From positions 1 to 64,000 of the forward strand of contig DASVOS010000010.1 in the NCBI GenBank assembly GCA_036383255.1: DNA of 64,000 bases. The letters run 5' to 3'. The DNA comes from Gammaproteobacteria bacterium (GTDB taxonomy: Bacteria > Pseudomonadota > Gammaproteobacteria > Natronospirales > REEB76). Both the position numbers and the translations under genes were made by a program. Positions 17,372 through 25,115 of the stretch are shown here, piece by piece. Each line of letters opens with the position of its first letter. Positions within the stretch are counted from its first letter, which is position 1. The notes beneath the pieces are model-generated. The model saw only the letters and a program-made list of their open reading frames with translations. It did not search any database and had not been told where the DNA came from.

Positions 17372-17462
17372 AGAGCCGGCCCTTTGGATACAGTCCACCT
17401 ATATAGACGGTGGGGCACAACCAAAGGTTTAAACCGACAAACGGAAGGGAAGTGCCCGCCGG

Positions 17463-18251
17463 TCAGCCTAGATTCACCGCCGTCGAGATGCCCTGGATCA
17501 GCGCCATGAGGCCGCCGACGATGAACCCGCGCTGCATGGCCTGGGCCACGGTGCGCCTGAGGTCAGGCTTGCCGGAAGCGTCGCCGGACAGCAGGCGCGT
17601 GGTGTAGCTGCGCACGCCGCCCTTCGTCGCCCCGGCCATGCCGAGGAGGATGAGGTGGAGCAGCAGGCTGCTCAGCGCCGCGACGATCAGGGTCAGGAAG
17701 AGGATCATCAATATGAGCATGATCACGCCCCAGAACCCGGGGCCGGGCCCGCCGAAGCCGCCGCCCGCGAAGGCCACGATGGGGGTCGCCGCGCCGAGCA
17801 CGCCGGCGGAGGCGTCGGACCATGCGGCGGGCAGCATGGTGACGCCCGCCGCGCCGGTCACGTAGCCGACCGCGATGCCGATCGCCCCGGTGAGCGCCAC
17901 CTGGCCGAAGAAGTGCGCGTCAAGTTCCGGTGCCGCGACGCGCCGGTTGAAGAGCGCGGAGACGAAAGACTCCACACCCGCGGCGGTCTTGACCGTGGAT
18001 CTCAGGACCGCGACGGCGACCCCGGCACAGAGGCCGAAGAACACGCTTTGGGCGACGTTCGCCGCCAGTCCGGGCAGGGTGTCCCAGGCCGCGTCGCTCA
18101 TCAGGAAACCGGTCGCGGCCAGCAGTATGCGCAGGGCGCTGATGAACCCCCACAGCCCCAAGCCGAACACGCCAAGGCCGATGAAGCCCATGAACCCGCC
18201 GGAGGCGGGCGTCGAACTCGAACCTGAATTGCTGGGATGGACGACAGTCAT
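17463..18251 (-). CDS. Glycine-rich polytopic membrane protein
   Basis: 262 residues from ATG 18251, which has GGAG eight bases upstream; an upstream GTG has no ribosome site. Four or five hydrophobic segments: about 18-45, 58-78, 103-135 and 145-195, with a Gly/Pro-rich turn FAGGGFGGPGPGFWG. Short basic loops face the cytoplasm. No transporter motif recognised. Its upstream region (AAGTATAGG near 18309) resembles that of the lipoprotein at 14016, and both genes are divergent from a leader repeat. Function unknown. Confidence 0.6.
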   Translation of the reverse strand: MTVVHPSNSGSSSTPASGGFMGFIGLGVFGLGLWGFISALRILLAATGFLMSDAAWDTLPGLAANVAQSVFFGLCAGVAVAVLRSTVKTAAGVESFVSALFNRRVAAPELDAHFFGQVALTGAIGIAVGYVTGAAGVTMLPAAWSDASAGVLGAATPIVAFAGGGFGGPGPGFWGVIMLILMILFLTLIVAALSSLLLHLILLGMAGATKGGVRSYTTRLLSGDASGKPDLRRTVAQAMQRGFIVGGLMALIQGISTAVNLG

Positions 18252-18333
18252 GGGCTGGACTCCGTTCCAGGGCACCTAGATCTGAAGACGCATCATTCCC
18301 CCGCCCCAAGTATAGGCAGCTTTTGCCCTCCCA

Positions 18334-18416
18334 GAGGGCTTACAAACCCTCCGGCTTTATCGCTAGGATGAGGCTGTCTTGACGCGCTCTCTCGGAAATT
18401 TGGGAAAGGGGTACAC
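18334..18416 (+). repeat. Leader repeat, copy 4
   Basis: The hairpin is GAGGG-CTTACAAA-CCCTC, a compensated variant of GGGG/CCCC in copies 1 and 2. The rest (GGCTTTATCGCTAGGATG, AGGCTGTCTTGACGCG, GGGAAAGGGGTACAC) follows the consensus and ends exactly at GTG 18417. A TTGCCC box lies ahead, as in copies 1 and 6. Confidence 0.85.
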
Positions 18417-19556
18417 GTGAAATCCAGGGCTTTAAGTGCGGCGTTGGTCGTGATGGCATCTCTTGCGTCGATTTGCGTTGATGCCGCTGCTGAGACTCCT
18501 CCGGACATCAAGACGCGTCCGTCTGACGATGGCGGCTATGTACTCACGCTAACGAGTGCCGCTATCACCAATGTGCCTGCCGCGCAGGCAGCGCTGGTCC
18601 CGGCAGCGCAGAAGGCCTGCGCCGGCAAGATCCCCCAGTTTGGGCACTACAGGTTCAAGTCGACAGAGCCTGTGAGCGCCGATGGTAAGGGTGACAGAGC
18701 GAAGACCAGTTTCGCGATAGACCAGGACATCACATGCGCAGACTCACCCGCACAGGTGGTGCAGCCGGCGCCTACTGACCCGAATTGGCGGCCGAGTCAG
18801 GCGGACCTCCAGGCAGTCACCGATACCATAAGGAAGTATTTCATCGCGAAAGACCGCGGGGACGTCGCCACCACCTACGCCCTGTTGGATGGCGGGATGG
18901 GTCTCTCCGTCGAGGAGTGGAAAAGCACTTCTCAGGAGTTCACCGCCCAGACGGGGGCGGCGATAAGCCATAAGGTCGTGAAGCTCACCTGGTACAAGGA
19001 TCCGCAGAACGCACCCGCACCTGGCGTCTATGCAGCCGCAGATTTTGTGGATCAGTATGAGAAAGCCACTGACTGCGGCTATCTGTCACTGCACCAGAGA
19101 TCCGATGGTTCGTTCCGGGTGATCCATGAGCAAGACGGATTCATGCCGAATCACTCCGATATGACTCCCGCCCAACTGGCCGATTTGAAGGCAAAGCTCG
19201 GCTGCGTAAGCGATGAGCCGGCACCGTTGCCTGAGACGAAAGCCGACGCCGTCGGCTATCCAGACGTGGATACGGCCCGCAAGGCACTATTGGCGAGGAA
19301 AGATGCCCAGTCACACACTGACAACGGCTGGCTGGTGGTCTATTTGCCGTCTGAATATACGCTCTGGTCGTTCTCGCCACCCAGCGACCCCTCTTACCCC
19401 GCGGCGGTTAAACGAGTCGTTACCAAGGGCGCGAACAACAATACGATGATCTCGATGAGTGTCTTGTGCCAGGCCTCGAAGCAGGCCTGCGACAACCTTG
19501 TCAGGCAGTTTCAGGAGCTCAACGAGCAGATTAAAGCTTCTCTGAACCATCAATAG
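18417..19556 (+). CDS. Secreted DUF4019-containing protein
   Basis: 379 residues from GTG 18417, fused to leader copy 4. Signal peptide about 1-25 (SICVDAAAE cleavage region). N-terminal domain to about 110 with cysteines in KACAGKIP and DITCADSP. Central domain about 130-250 matches the DUF4019 plan: a helix with AKDRGDVATTYALLD, VEEWKSTSQEF, VYAAADFVDQYEKATDCGY and GSFRVIHEQDG. The C-terminal part (from about 270) has a conserved-looking VYLPSEYTLWSFSPP and two cysteines (LCQAS, ACDNL). Periplasmic; function unknown. Confidence 0.7.
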   Translation: MKSRALSAALVVMASLASICVDAAAETPPDIKTRPSDDGGYVLTLTSAAITNVPAAQAALVPAAQKACAGKIPQFGHYRFKSTEPVSADGKGDRAKTSFAIDQDITCADSPAQVVQPAPTDPNWRPSQADLQAVTDTIRKYFIAKDRGDVATTYALLDGGMGLSVEEWKSTSQEFTAQTGAAISHKVVKLTWYKDPQNAPAPGVYAAADFVDQYEKATDCGYLSLHQRSDGSFRVIHEQDGFMPNHSDMTPAQLADLKAKLGCVSDEPAPLPETKADAVGYPDVDTARKALLARKDAQSHTDNGWLVVYLPSEYTLWSFSPPSDPSYPAAVKRVVTKGANNNTMISMSVLCQASKQACDNLVRQFQELNEQIKASLNHQ

Positions 19557-19561
19557 AATAT

Positions 19562-19598
19562 GGCGCGCTCTCTCTGAAAATTTTGGAAAGGGGTACAC
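19562..19598 (+). repeat. Leader repeat, copy 5 (truncated)
   Basis: Only the 3-prime third is present (GGCGCGCTCTCTCTGAAAA to GGAAAGGGGTACAC), six bases after the DUF4019 gene stop. The GTG that follows (19599) opens only a 16-codon frame ending at 19649, four bases before the next gene, so this leader looks cut off from its original gene. Confidence 0.75.
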
Positions 19599-19652
19599 GT
19601 GATCTGCAGAAGTCCGAGGGTGCAAACTTTCATGGCAGGGCATTCATAGATC

Positions 19653-19949
19653 ATGTGGGAATACATCGGACTTGCAGCTGGGGTACTAGTTGTTACCCTA
19701 ATTGCTTTCATGAGATTGAACTCTGGAAAGTTCCTTTTTGCCATCGATGCTGTCCTCATGTTCCTGGGCATGGCGGTCATGGTCGGTATTACAGTCGAAG
19801 ACTTTCTTGGCACAGTAGCAGGGTGGAGTGCTGCGGCCACGTATCTGGCAATTGTTGCTTCCGTGATATTCGTGTCTATAAGGAGCAAGCAAGAAGAGGA
19901 TCGGAAGAGAGCCTGGAAGTCTTGGGTGAAAGGTGGGCGCTACGATTAG
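19653..19949 (+). CDS. Small membrane protein of unknown function
   Basis: 98 residues starting MWEYIGLAAGVLVVTLIAFM. Three hydrophobic segments (about 3-20, 28-48 and 53-75) and a charged C-terminal tail (RSKQEEDRKRAWKSWVK), predicted cytoplasmic. It begins three bases after a 16-codon frame driven by leader copy 5, so translational coupling is possible. No ribosome site directly before its ATG is obvious (GGGCATTCATAG). No family recognised. Confidence 0.55.
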   Translation: MWEYIGLAAGVLVVTLIAFMRLNSGKFLFAIDAVLMFLGMAVMVGITVEDFLGTVAGWSAAATYLAIVASVIFVSIRSKQEEDRKRAWKSWVKGGRYD

Positions 19950-20020
19950 GGCACTGCTGGGTCGACTTTTCCCGGTCTGCTGCTACCTTTAATCCATAGG
20001 GCTGAAGGGAGCGGAAAACC

Positions 20021-20284
20021 ATGCGTACAAGTGGGTGGTGGGTATTCGCCGGCCTTGCCTTGCTCGGAGCCGTTCCCGGTCCCGCACAGGCCGATGTCTC
20101 CTGGACCGGCCCGGGCCGGTACGTGGAATCCACGGAGACGGGGTTCGACTCGTCCCTGGTCTCCGGCCCCTATGCGGACAAGGGCCAGTGCGAGTCCGCC
20201 AGGCCCGCCGACACCGATGACTACAGCTGCGACTGCGAATACGAGAGCACGGATCCAGACGCAGCAAGCCCGCCCCGGATCTAG
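20021..20284 (+). CDS. Small secreted acidic protein
   Basis: 87 residues with a clear signal peptide (1-24, ending AQA) and a GAAGGGAG ribosome site. The mature part of about 63 residues is acidic, with a GPYADKGQCESAR segment and a DYSCDCEYES cluster giving three cysteines. Periplasmic or exported; no family recognised. GC content is higher than in its neighbours. Confidence 0.55.
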   Translation: MRTSGWWVFAGLALLGAVPGPAQADVSWTGPGRYVESTETGFDSSLVSGPYADKGQCESARPADTDDYSCDCEYESTDPDAASPPRI

Positions 20285-20406
20285 GCGAGCGGACTACTTG
20301 CAGGGATAGAGCGCGTGCAGGGCAGCTTCGATGCCTTCCACGTCTTGCCTTTGGAAACCCCCGGCTTATCACTACTATTGGCAGGCAAGCAAAGCAGGGA
20401 TCGCGG

Positions 20407-21438
20407 ATGGATCTTCGAGAGTACGACTACATCATGCGCCGGCCTGATACCCTCCCTCGGAGCAGCCTTGTCTCCGTCAAAAGGGTGCTCGTGAGGCTTG
20501 GCTCCAGCAATGCTGCGTTGATCGATAAGGTCCTGGCGACGGGGTATCTTGAGCCTCCCCCAGGCTACAAATGGCATGGTTGCTACAAGATCAATCTGAC
20601 GCGGCGAGAGATCCAGGCTGTCATAGATGACCTGGTGAAGGCCCGGGACATGGGGGTTACAGGTGTAGCACCTGGCGATAAAGACGCTCTGCAGTATCTC
20701 GGGCAGTACATCAAATATGGCTACAGGCTCCTTGAGGAAGTGCCCGAATCCTATGAGGACTATAAGGCGAGGCAAGCCTATTACGACCTGAGGGATATCT
20801 CTTACGAAGCGTTTCTGAACCTGGTCTTTGACCATCCGGTTGCCCCCAAAGGCAACACGCGTGAGCAATGGTTCTGGAAAGTCGGAATCGACTTTTGGAT
20901 TGATTGGGATAAGGCACATATAGTGCGCCGGTATACCGAACTTTTCTCGCGGTCCGATGGCCTGCTTGCGCGCTATTCAAAAGACAAGCTGGAGCAAGGA
21001 TTCTGGTTCATGATGAGCGGCTCTTTGGACTTCAGCGTAGAGAAACTTCTCAATGATGATGAATTGGCGATAGAGTTTAAGGAAGAACTGATCGAGTCTA
21101 TGTACTTTTTGTATGAGAAGCTTTTTTTCGAAGAGCCTTTAGACACATCCAGCGACATGTGGTGGGATAACTTTTGTCATCCGTACTGTGTGCCCGGAGT
21201 AAAGGACCCAATCAACAACGAGGAACACCGGCGGCTGCAGGACACGCTGTTCCGTACGCTCAAGCGAGTACTCGCGTTGGATTCCGAGATATGCGAATGG
21301 GCTGCCTTGCATGGACTAGGCCACTTGATGCATCCGGATACTGAAAGGGTAATAAAGGATTTCATAAAGAAGCATCCGGAGTTGACCGAAAAGCAAATCG
21401 ACTACTGCAATAACTGCATCATGGGCGACATCATGTAG
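20407..21438 (+). CDS. Uncharacterised cytoplasmic protein, possibly immunity-type
   Basis: 343 residues with no signal peptide. The N-terminal 130 residues are basic (RRPDTLPRSSLVSVKRVLV; ARDMGVTGV). The rest is rich in aromatic and acidic residues: WFWKVGIDFWIDWDKAH, LFSRSDGLLARYSKDKLEQGFWFMM, a helical FKEELIESMYFLYEKLF, and an ending LHGLGHLMHPDTERVIKD with CNNCIMGDIM. The SKDKLEQGFWF style and final helices recall helical immunity proteins of polymorphic toxins, but no family can be named. Upstream, CCCCCGGCTTATCAC near 20357 is a weak relative of the leader repeat core. Confidence 0.6.
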   Translation: MDLREYDYIMRRPDTLPRSSLVSVKRVLVRLGSSNAALIDKVLATGYLEPPPGYKWHGCYKINLTRREIQAVIDDLVKARDMGVTGVAPGDKDALQYLGQYIKYGYRLLEEVPESYEDYKARQAYYDLRDISYEAFLNLVFDHPVAPKGNTREQWFWKVGIDFWIDWDKAHIVRRYTELFSRSDGLLARYSKDKLEQGFWFMMSGSLDFSVEKLLNDDELAIEFKEELIESMYFLYEKLFFEEPLDTSSDMWWDNFCHPYCVPGVKDPINNEEHRRLQDTLFRTLKRVLALDSEICEWAALHGLGHLMHPDTERVIKDFIKKHPELTEKQIDYCNNCIMGDIM

Positions 21439-21504
21439 AGGGAATATTAATAATCGAAAAGGGGTCGGAGCCCTTTTTGACTAGGGGCGCTTTTTGCCCA
21501 TCTG

Positions 21505-21580
21505 AAGCGACTACAGAATCTCCGGTTTTATCGCTAGGATTAGGCTGTCTTAGCGCGCTCTCTCTGAAATTTGGAAAAGT
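21505..21580 (+). repeat. Leader repeat, copy 6
   Basis: Follows the consensus from the CTACAGAATCTCCGG region through TTTTATCGCTAGGATTAGGC, TGTCTTAGCGCGCTCTCTCTG and AAATTTGGAAAAG, then diverges before the usual AAAGGGGTACACGTG end. A TTGCCC box lies ahead, as in copies 1 and 4. Confidence 0.82.
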
Positions 21581-21592
21581 ATTTCCGCAGTC

Positions 21593-22147
21593 ATGAGAAC
21601 ACTCCAACTGCCTTATTCCGCCAAGGCGCGTATCTGGATCGGGGATTTGCCGCGCGCGGGGTATCCGGCCAGGGATACGCTCCGACGCACCTATGCCGCA
21701 TTAGGAAGCGCCAATGGCACAAAGGCCGTCGGCGCCGTCGAAGTCATCAGGGCTGTTGGCCGGCCTTCCAGTTATGGCTTACTTGGCGGTGAACTGGTAC
21801 TGGATGCATCCAGTGACTTTAGAGTCACCGTGCACACGGCTATGCCTCATGGGTCCTCTTATGCCGACACCATTGCAGCCGGTCCAGAACATGTTCGTGT
21901 GGGATTGCTGGAGGAATATGCAGAGGGCGTCTTTGAAGGTGTGGAACTGGCAAAGAACCATGTTAGTTTTGATTTTGCCGGTGAACTGACGGTGAATCGG
22001 GCAGCGCACAGCGATGTTGAATCCTCGCAGATCATGTTCAAGCATCTGTCGCTGGTCCTCATGAAGATGCTTTGTATGCAAGAGCAGAGTCCTTCGGGTG
22101 ACGATCTGCTCGACCTATTTTGGGATAAGTTCGGGGAGTTCGACTGA
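21593..22147 (+). CDS. Uncharacterised protein downstream of leader copy 6
   Basis: 184 residues, soluble, no signal peptide. The start reads MRTLQLPYSAKARIWIGDLP; the middle holds VEVIRAVGRPSSYGLLGGEL and HTAMPHGSSYADTIAAGPEHV; and YAEGVFEGVELAKNHVSFDFAG leads to a C-terminal helix with LVLMKMLCMQ. The pattern suggests a mixed alpha/beta cytoplasmic protein of about the size of many immunity proteins; no family recognised. The ribosome site is weak because the conserved leader end (GGGGTACACGTG) is lost here. Confidence 0.6.
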   Translation: MRTLQLPYSAKARIWIGDLPRAGYPARDTLRRTYAALGSANGTKAVGAVEVIRAVGRPSSYGLLGGELVLDASSDFRVTVHTAMPHGSSYADTIAAGPEHVRVGLLEEYAEGVFEGVELAKNHVSFDFAGELTVNRAAHSDVESSQIMFKHLSLVLMKMLCMQEQSPSGDDLLDLFWDKFGEFD

Positions 22148-22175
22148 GCCCTCGGTAATACAATCATGAGGCTAT

Positions 22176-22523
22176 ATGGGTTTAGATGAATTCAGGGCTG
22201 AAATGAACGCGTATCGGCAAGATGCCGTTGCATACGCCGAATCCCAGAAGGAGATGCAGCTGGTCTCGGAGAGACTTGGGCGGCTGTACAAAAAGTTCGA
22301 TGCCGATGAACGCTTGATGGCCGACCAGATAGTGGGCGAATGGATTCTCTCCGATGATGAGAGCATTCGTTTTGACGCCATGGACCTCATAGAAGATTTC
22401 AAGATCGTCTCTGCTACATCAGCCTTAAGCCTTCTAGCTGACCGCCTGACTACAAGCAAATCACCTGGCGCGCCCTTTGAACGAAAGAAGATTGAAAGAA
22501 TCTTGCTGGAACTGGAGAAATAG
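22176..22523 (+). CDS. Small helical protein of unknown function
   Basis: 115 residues, all-helical in appearance and acidic. LVSERLGRLYKKFDADERLMAD and the repeated-helix region IRFDAMDLIEDFKIVSATSALSLLADRL look like one or two HEAT-type repeats. Starts 29 bases after the previous gene with ATGAGG upstream, so the two are probably co-transcribed. HEAT-like partners are common among immunity and phage-related proteins; no specific function can be given. Confidence 0.58.
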   Translation: MGLDEFRAEMNAYRQDAVAYAESQKEMQLVSERLGRLYKKFDADERLMADQIVGEWILSDDESIRFDAMDLIEDFKIVSATSALSLLADRLTTSKSPGAPFERKKIERILLELEK

Positions 22524-22596
22524 CAGGGGGGGGGTAGACCACGGTTTCCGGCACCATGCAATCCCCTCCCTTGTCACAAAAGATTCATACAAGTAG

Positions 22597-22612
22597 CCCC
22601 CCGAAAGGGGGG
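22597..22612. repeat. Short GC hairpin at the right end of the accessory region
   Basis: CCCCCC-GAAA-GGGGGG, a six-base stem with no T-run. It lies 74 bases after the last gene of the mosaic region and may mark its right border. Termination activity is uncertain. Confidence 0.35.
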
Positions 22613-22670
22613 ACTATCTAAGTCCACGCCAGCATCTCAGCATACGGTTTAAAAAAGGCGGGCGGTGGGT

Positions 22671-23336
22671 TCAGTGCGCGGCGCTGGCCTCGATGAACCG
22701 CAGCTTGCCCGGGTGGTCCAGGCGGTAGAAATGCCTGAGCTCCGGCAGGAGCGCGGGACTCACATCCGGGAAGCGGCGCATGAGGCTGTGGCAGTAGCGG
22801 GCGGCGCTGCGCCCCGCGTCCCGGTAGCGGCGGTGCAGGTCCGGGTCGAGGGCGGGATCGGGCCGCATCAGCTCGAAGAGCCGGTGATGCAGCGCGCGGG
22901 AGGAGGCGGGGGTGCTCTGGGCAAGCGCCAGCAGCGCCGTCACCACGAACTTGTCCACTTCCGCCTGCAGCTCCAGTTCCACCGGACGCACGCCGCGGTC
23001 GTGCTGGGCCTTGAAGGTGAGGTAGGTGAAGTGGCTCACGCCTTCCAGCACCGCCCAGAAGTCCTGCAGCTCCGCCCGCTGCAGCGATTCCAGGGGACGG
23101 GCGGCTTCGAGCCGCTGTAAGAGACCGGGTTCCAGGTAGAGCGAGAGCCGCAAGCCCTCCTCTTCCTCCTCCACCAGGAGCTTCTCTTCCACCGCGCGGA
23201 AATCCTCGCCCTCCAGCTCCCGCGCCACCGCCTCGTCGGTGAGCAGGAAGTCGTCCACCCGGAATGGGGTCTCCAGCGCGTACAGCCGGCTCAGGTAATC
23301 CTGCAGGGAGGAGACGGTGGCGGCCCCGGGCGCCAT
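22671..23336 (-). CDS. Conserved hypothetical protein (second gene of a pair)
   Basis: 221 residues, soluble. It is strongly helical and Glu/Leu/Arg-rich: a run of glutamates at about 55-60, SHFTYLTFKAQHDRGVRPVELELQAEVDKF in the middle, and a helical C-terminus with RYCHSLMRRFPDVSPALLPELRHFY. No signal peptide or enzyme motif. Starts 10 bases after the upstream gene on the same strand, so the two form an operon. High GC and normal codon use mark a return to core-like DNA. Function unknown. Confidence 0.72.
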   Translation of the reverse strand: MAPGAATVSSLQDYLSRLYALETPFRVDDFLLTDEAVARELEGEDFRAVEEKLLVEEEEEGLRLSLYLEPGLLQRLEAARPLESLQRAELQDFWAVLEGVSHFTYLTFKAQHDRGVRPVELELQAEVDKFVVTALLALAQSTPASSRALHHRLFELMRPDPALDPDLHRRYRDAGRSAARYCHSLMRRFPDVSPALLPELRHFYRLDHPGKLRFIEASAAH

Positions 23337-23346
23337 GTGCCGTGCG

Positions 23347-23964
23347 TCAGTGCGTGAAGCGGGTGCGGGCGGCTTCCGCGGGCTCGAGCCCGAGCGCGCG
23401 CAGCCGCTCGGCGGCGCGGGAGCTGCCGCTCTTCAGCCACTGCTCGTAGAGGCGCAGGAGGTCGCGCTCGTCCTCGGGGCGGGCCTGGCGGGCCATCTCG
23501 TTCAGCACGTCCACGAACTGGCGGAACTTGGCGGTGAGCTCGCCGAACACCTCCGCGAGCGCGCGGCCGCGCATGTCCGTCGCCGGCAGGTCGCTCAGCA
23601 TGCTGTAGGCAGTCTCGCCCATCTCGCTGTAGTAGCCCATGTCCACCGGCCGCCGGTGCACGTACTCCGAGAAGAAGCCGGCGATGAAGAGCGCGAGATC
23701 CCCGAGCCGCCGCAGCATCTGTTGCCGCTCCTCCAGCGAGGGCGCCTCCACCGCGTCGGCCATGATGCTGGCGAGCGGGCGCAGCTTGTACCCCGAGCCT
23801 TCCACGTATTCGTAGAAGCGGTCGGAGCGCGCGAAGCCGGTGAGCAGCTGCACCACGTAGTGCTCGGTGGGCGCCGCGGCTTCCACCTTGCGCTGCTGCC
23901 TGGCCTCGGCGAAGGACTGGCGGAACCAGTCTTCGAGACTCTCGACTGCGATGACGTGAGCCAT
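23347..23964 (-). CDS. Conserved hypothetical protein (first gene of a pair)
   Basis: 205 residues, helical, starting MAHVIAVESLEDWFRQSF. Notable pieces: YVVQLLTGFARSDRFYEY, LRRLGDLALFIAGFFSEYVHRRPVDMGYYSEMGETAY, and ELTAKFRQFVDVLNEM. The MGYYSEMGETAY stretch looks like a conserved site, but no family is recognised. The ribosome site is GGAGG-like (ACGGAGG). Operonic with the gene at 22671-23336. Confidence 0.72.
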   Translation of the reverse strand: MAHVIAVESLEDWFRQSFAEARQQRKVEAAAPTEHYVVQLLTGFARSDRFYEYVEGSGYKLRPLASIMADAVEAPSLEERQQMLRRLGDLALFIAGFFSEYVHRRPVDMGYYSEMGETAYSMLSDLPATDMRGRALAEVFGELTAKFRQFVDVLNEMARQARPEDERDLLRLYEQWLKSGSSRAAERLRALGLEPAEAARTRFTH

Positions 23965-24251
23965 GACGGACCTCCGTCTGATTCGATTGATCTTGTTTTT
24001 ATCCTAGCGCATGGCCGCGCCGATGCAAGATGCTGCATCACAAGGAAAGGAAGGGGACGATCCTGCTGACAACGCAAGTGGCATGTGCCGCGTTGACCGA
24101 GCGCTTCGCGGACGAAACACCTTGCCCGCCAGGGGATTACCGCGCGGTGTTGTGAGCGGAGTCCGCGAAATGGCTGCAGGAGCGGGTGATATACTGAGGA
24201 ATTCCCCGCCCCGACTGCCGTGACACCGACGCTGAGTTGAGAGGTAGCGCC

Positions 24252-24593
24252 GTGAGCAACGAAGAAGTACCCGAGACCCGGGGCGTCAAAGCCGAATTGC
24301 TCGCGACGGTGGACCTCGGTCCCGAGATCGAAGGCATGGCGGGGTATCAGCTACGCATGCGCAGGTTCACCCTGGAGCCCGGCGCCGTGTTCGGGCCTCT
24401 GCACGATCACAAGGGCAGGCCGGGCACCGTCTTCATCCTGCAAGGCACCATCACCGACCACCGGGACGGGAAAGCCACGGAGTATGGTCCGGGCGCGGGC
24501 TGGCCCGAGGACCGCAACACCCTGCACTGGCTGGAGAACCGGGGCACGGTCCCGGTGGTGGAGATCTCGGTGGATATCGTCCGCAAGGGCTGA
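24252..24593 (+). CDS. Small cupin-domain protein
   Basis: 113 residues from GTG 24252, with GAGAGG at proper spacing; an upstream TTG was rejected. A single cupin fold: FTLEPGAVFGPLHDHKGRPGTVFILQGT carries the first motif (H-x-H and a distal Glu-like position), and GPGAGWPEDRNTLHWLENRG the second, with a histidine. Probably binds a metal in a small beta-barrel; substrate unknown. Cytoplasmic. It stands alone between divergent and convergent neighbours. Confidence 0.8.
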   Translation: MSNEEVPETRGVKAELLATVDLGPEIEGMAGYQLRMRRFTLEPGAVFGPLHDHKGRPGTVFILQGTITDHRDGKATEYGPGAGWPEDRNTLHWLENRGTVPVVEISVDIVRKG

Positions 24594-24603
24594 TGCCCTT
24601 CGG

Positions 24604-25101
24604 CTAGAGTGTCTTCACGTCCTGCACCTTCAGGGTGACGGGAGAAGCCCCGGGATCGCTCGTGGCTTCGCCCTGCACCGACACCGCCGCGCCGGGCTTG
24701 AGGCCCGCGAGCTGGGCAGCGCTGAGGCCCGACAGCAGGTATTCCTCCTTGGAGCCGTCGGTCAGCACCAGCTTGTCGCCGCGCTGCGCCACGGTGCCCT
24801 GCACCGTGAGCACGATCTTCTCCGGCGTGAGGCCGCCGCGCAGCACCACGTCGTGGATGTCCGCGAGGGTGGTGGGGCTGTTCGGCGCGAAGTCGATGTA
24901 GGCCACGCCCTGCTCGATGCTCACGTTCACCTTGGCCACCCCCGCGAGCTTGCCCAGGTTCTTCTCCATGCCGTAGGCGCAGGGGGCGCAGTCCATGCCG
25001 AAGATGGTCTGCTCCACCTTCACCAGGCCGTCCGCCTGGACGGCGGAGCTTGAGGCCAGGAGCAGGACCGCGAGAGAGGCCGTTTTCAGGTTAGCACGCA
25101 T
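24604..25101 (-). CDS. Secreted heavy-metal-associated (HMA) domain protein
   Basis: 165 residues from ATG 25101, with GGAG upstream. Signal peptide about 1-23 (ending VQA). An HMA-like domain (about 25-90) with the metal-binding motif GMDCAPC, followed by a second beta-rich domain of about 65 residues. Periplasmic metal binding is inferred. It is last in a minus-strand cluster after an outer-membrane protein (14 bases away), a MerT-like membrane protein and a DUF2946-like protein, which together suggest handling of a soft metal such as copper or mercury. Confidence 0.82.
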   Translation of the reverse strand: MRANLKTASLAVLLLASSSAVQADGLVKVEQTIFGMDCAPCAYGMEKNLGKLAGVAKVNVSIEQGVAYIDFAPNSPTTLADIHDVVLRGGLTPEKIVLTVQGTVAQRGDKLVLTDGSKEEYLLSGLSAAQLAGLKPGAAVSVQGEATSDPGASPVTLKVQDVKTL

Positions 25102-25115
25102 GATTCGATCTCCGT

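Noticed and set aside
14083-21580. Integron cassette array with attC sites
   Set aside because: Repeats stand before genes, point one way and include the ribosome site. No attC core sites (GTTRRRY/RYYYAAC) or integron integrase were seen.
22597-22612. Rho-independent terminator
   Set aside because: The hairpin is short and no T-run follows on either strand, so it is listed only as a hairpin.
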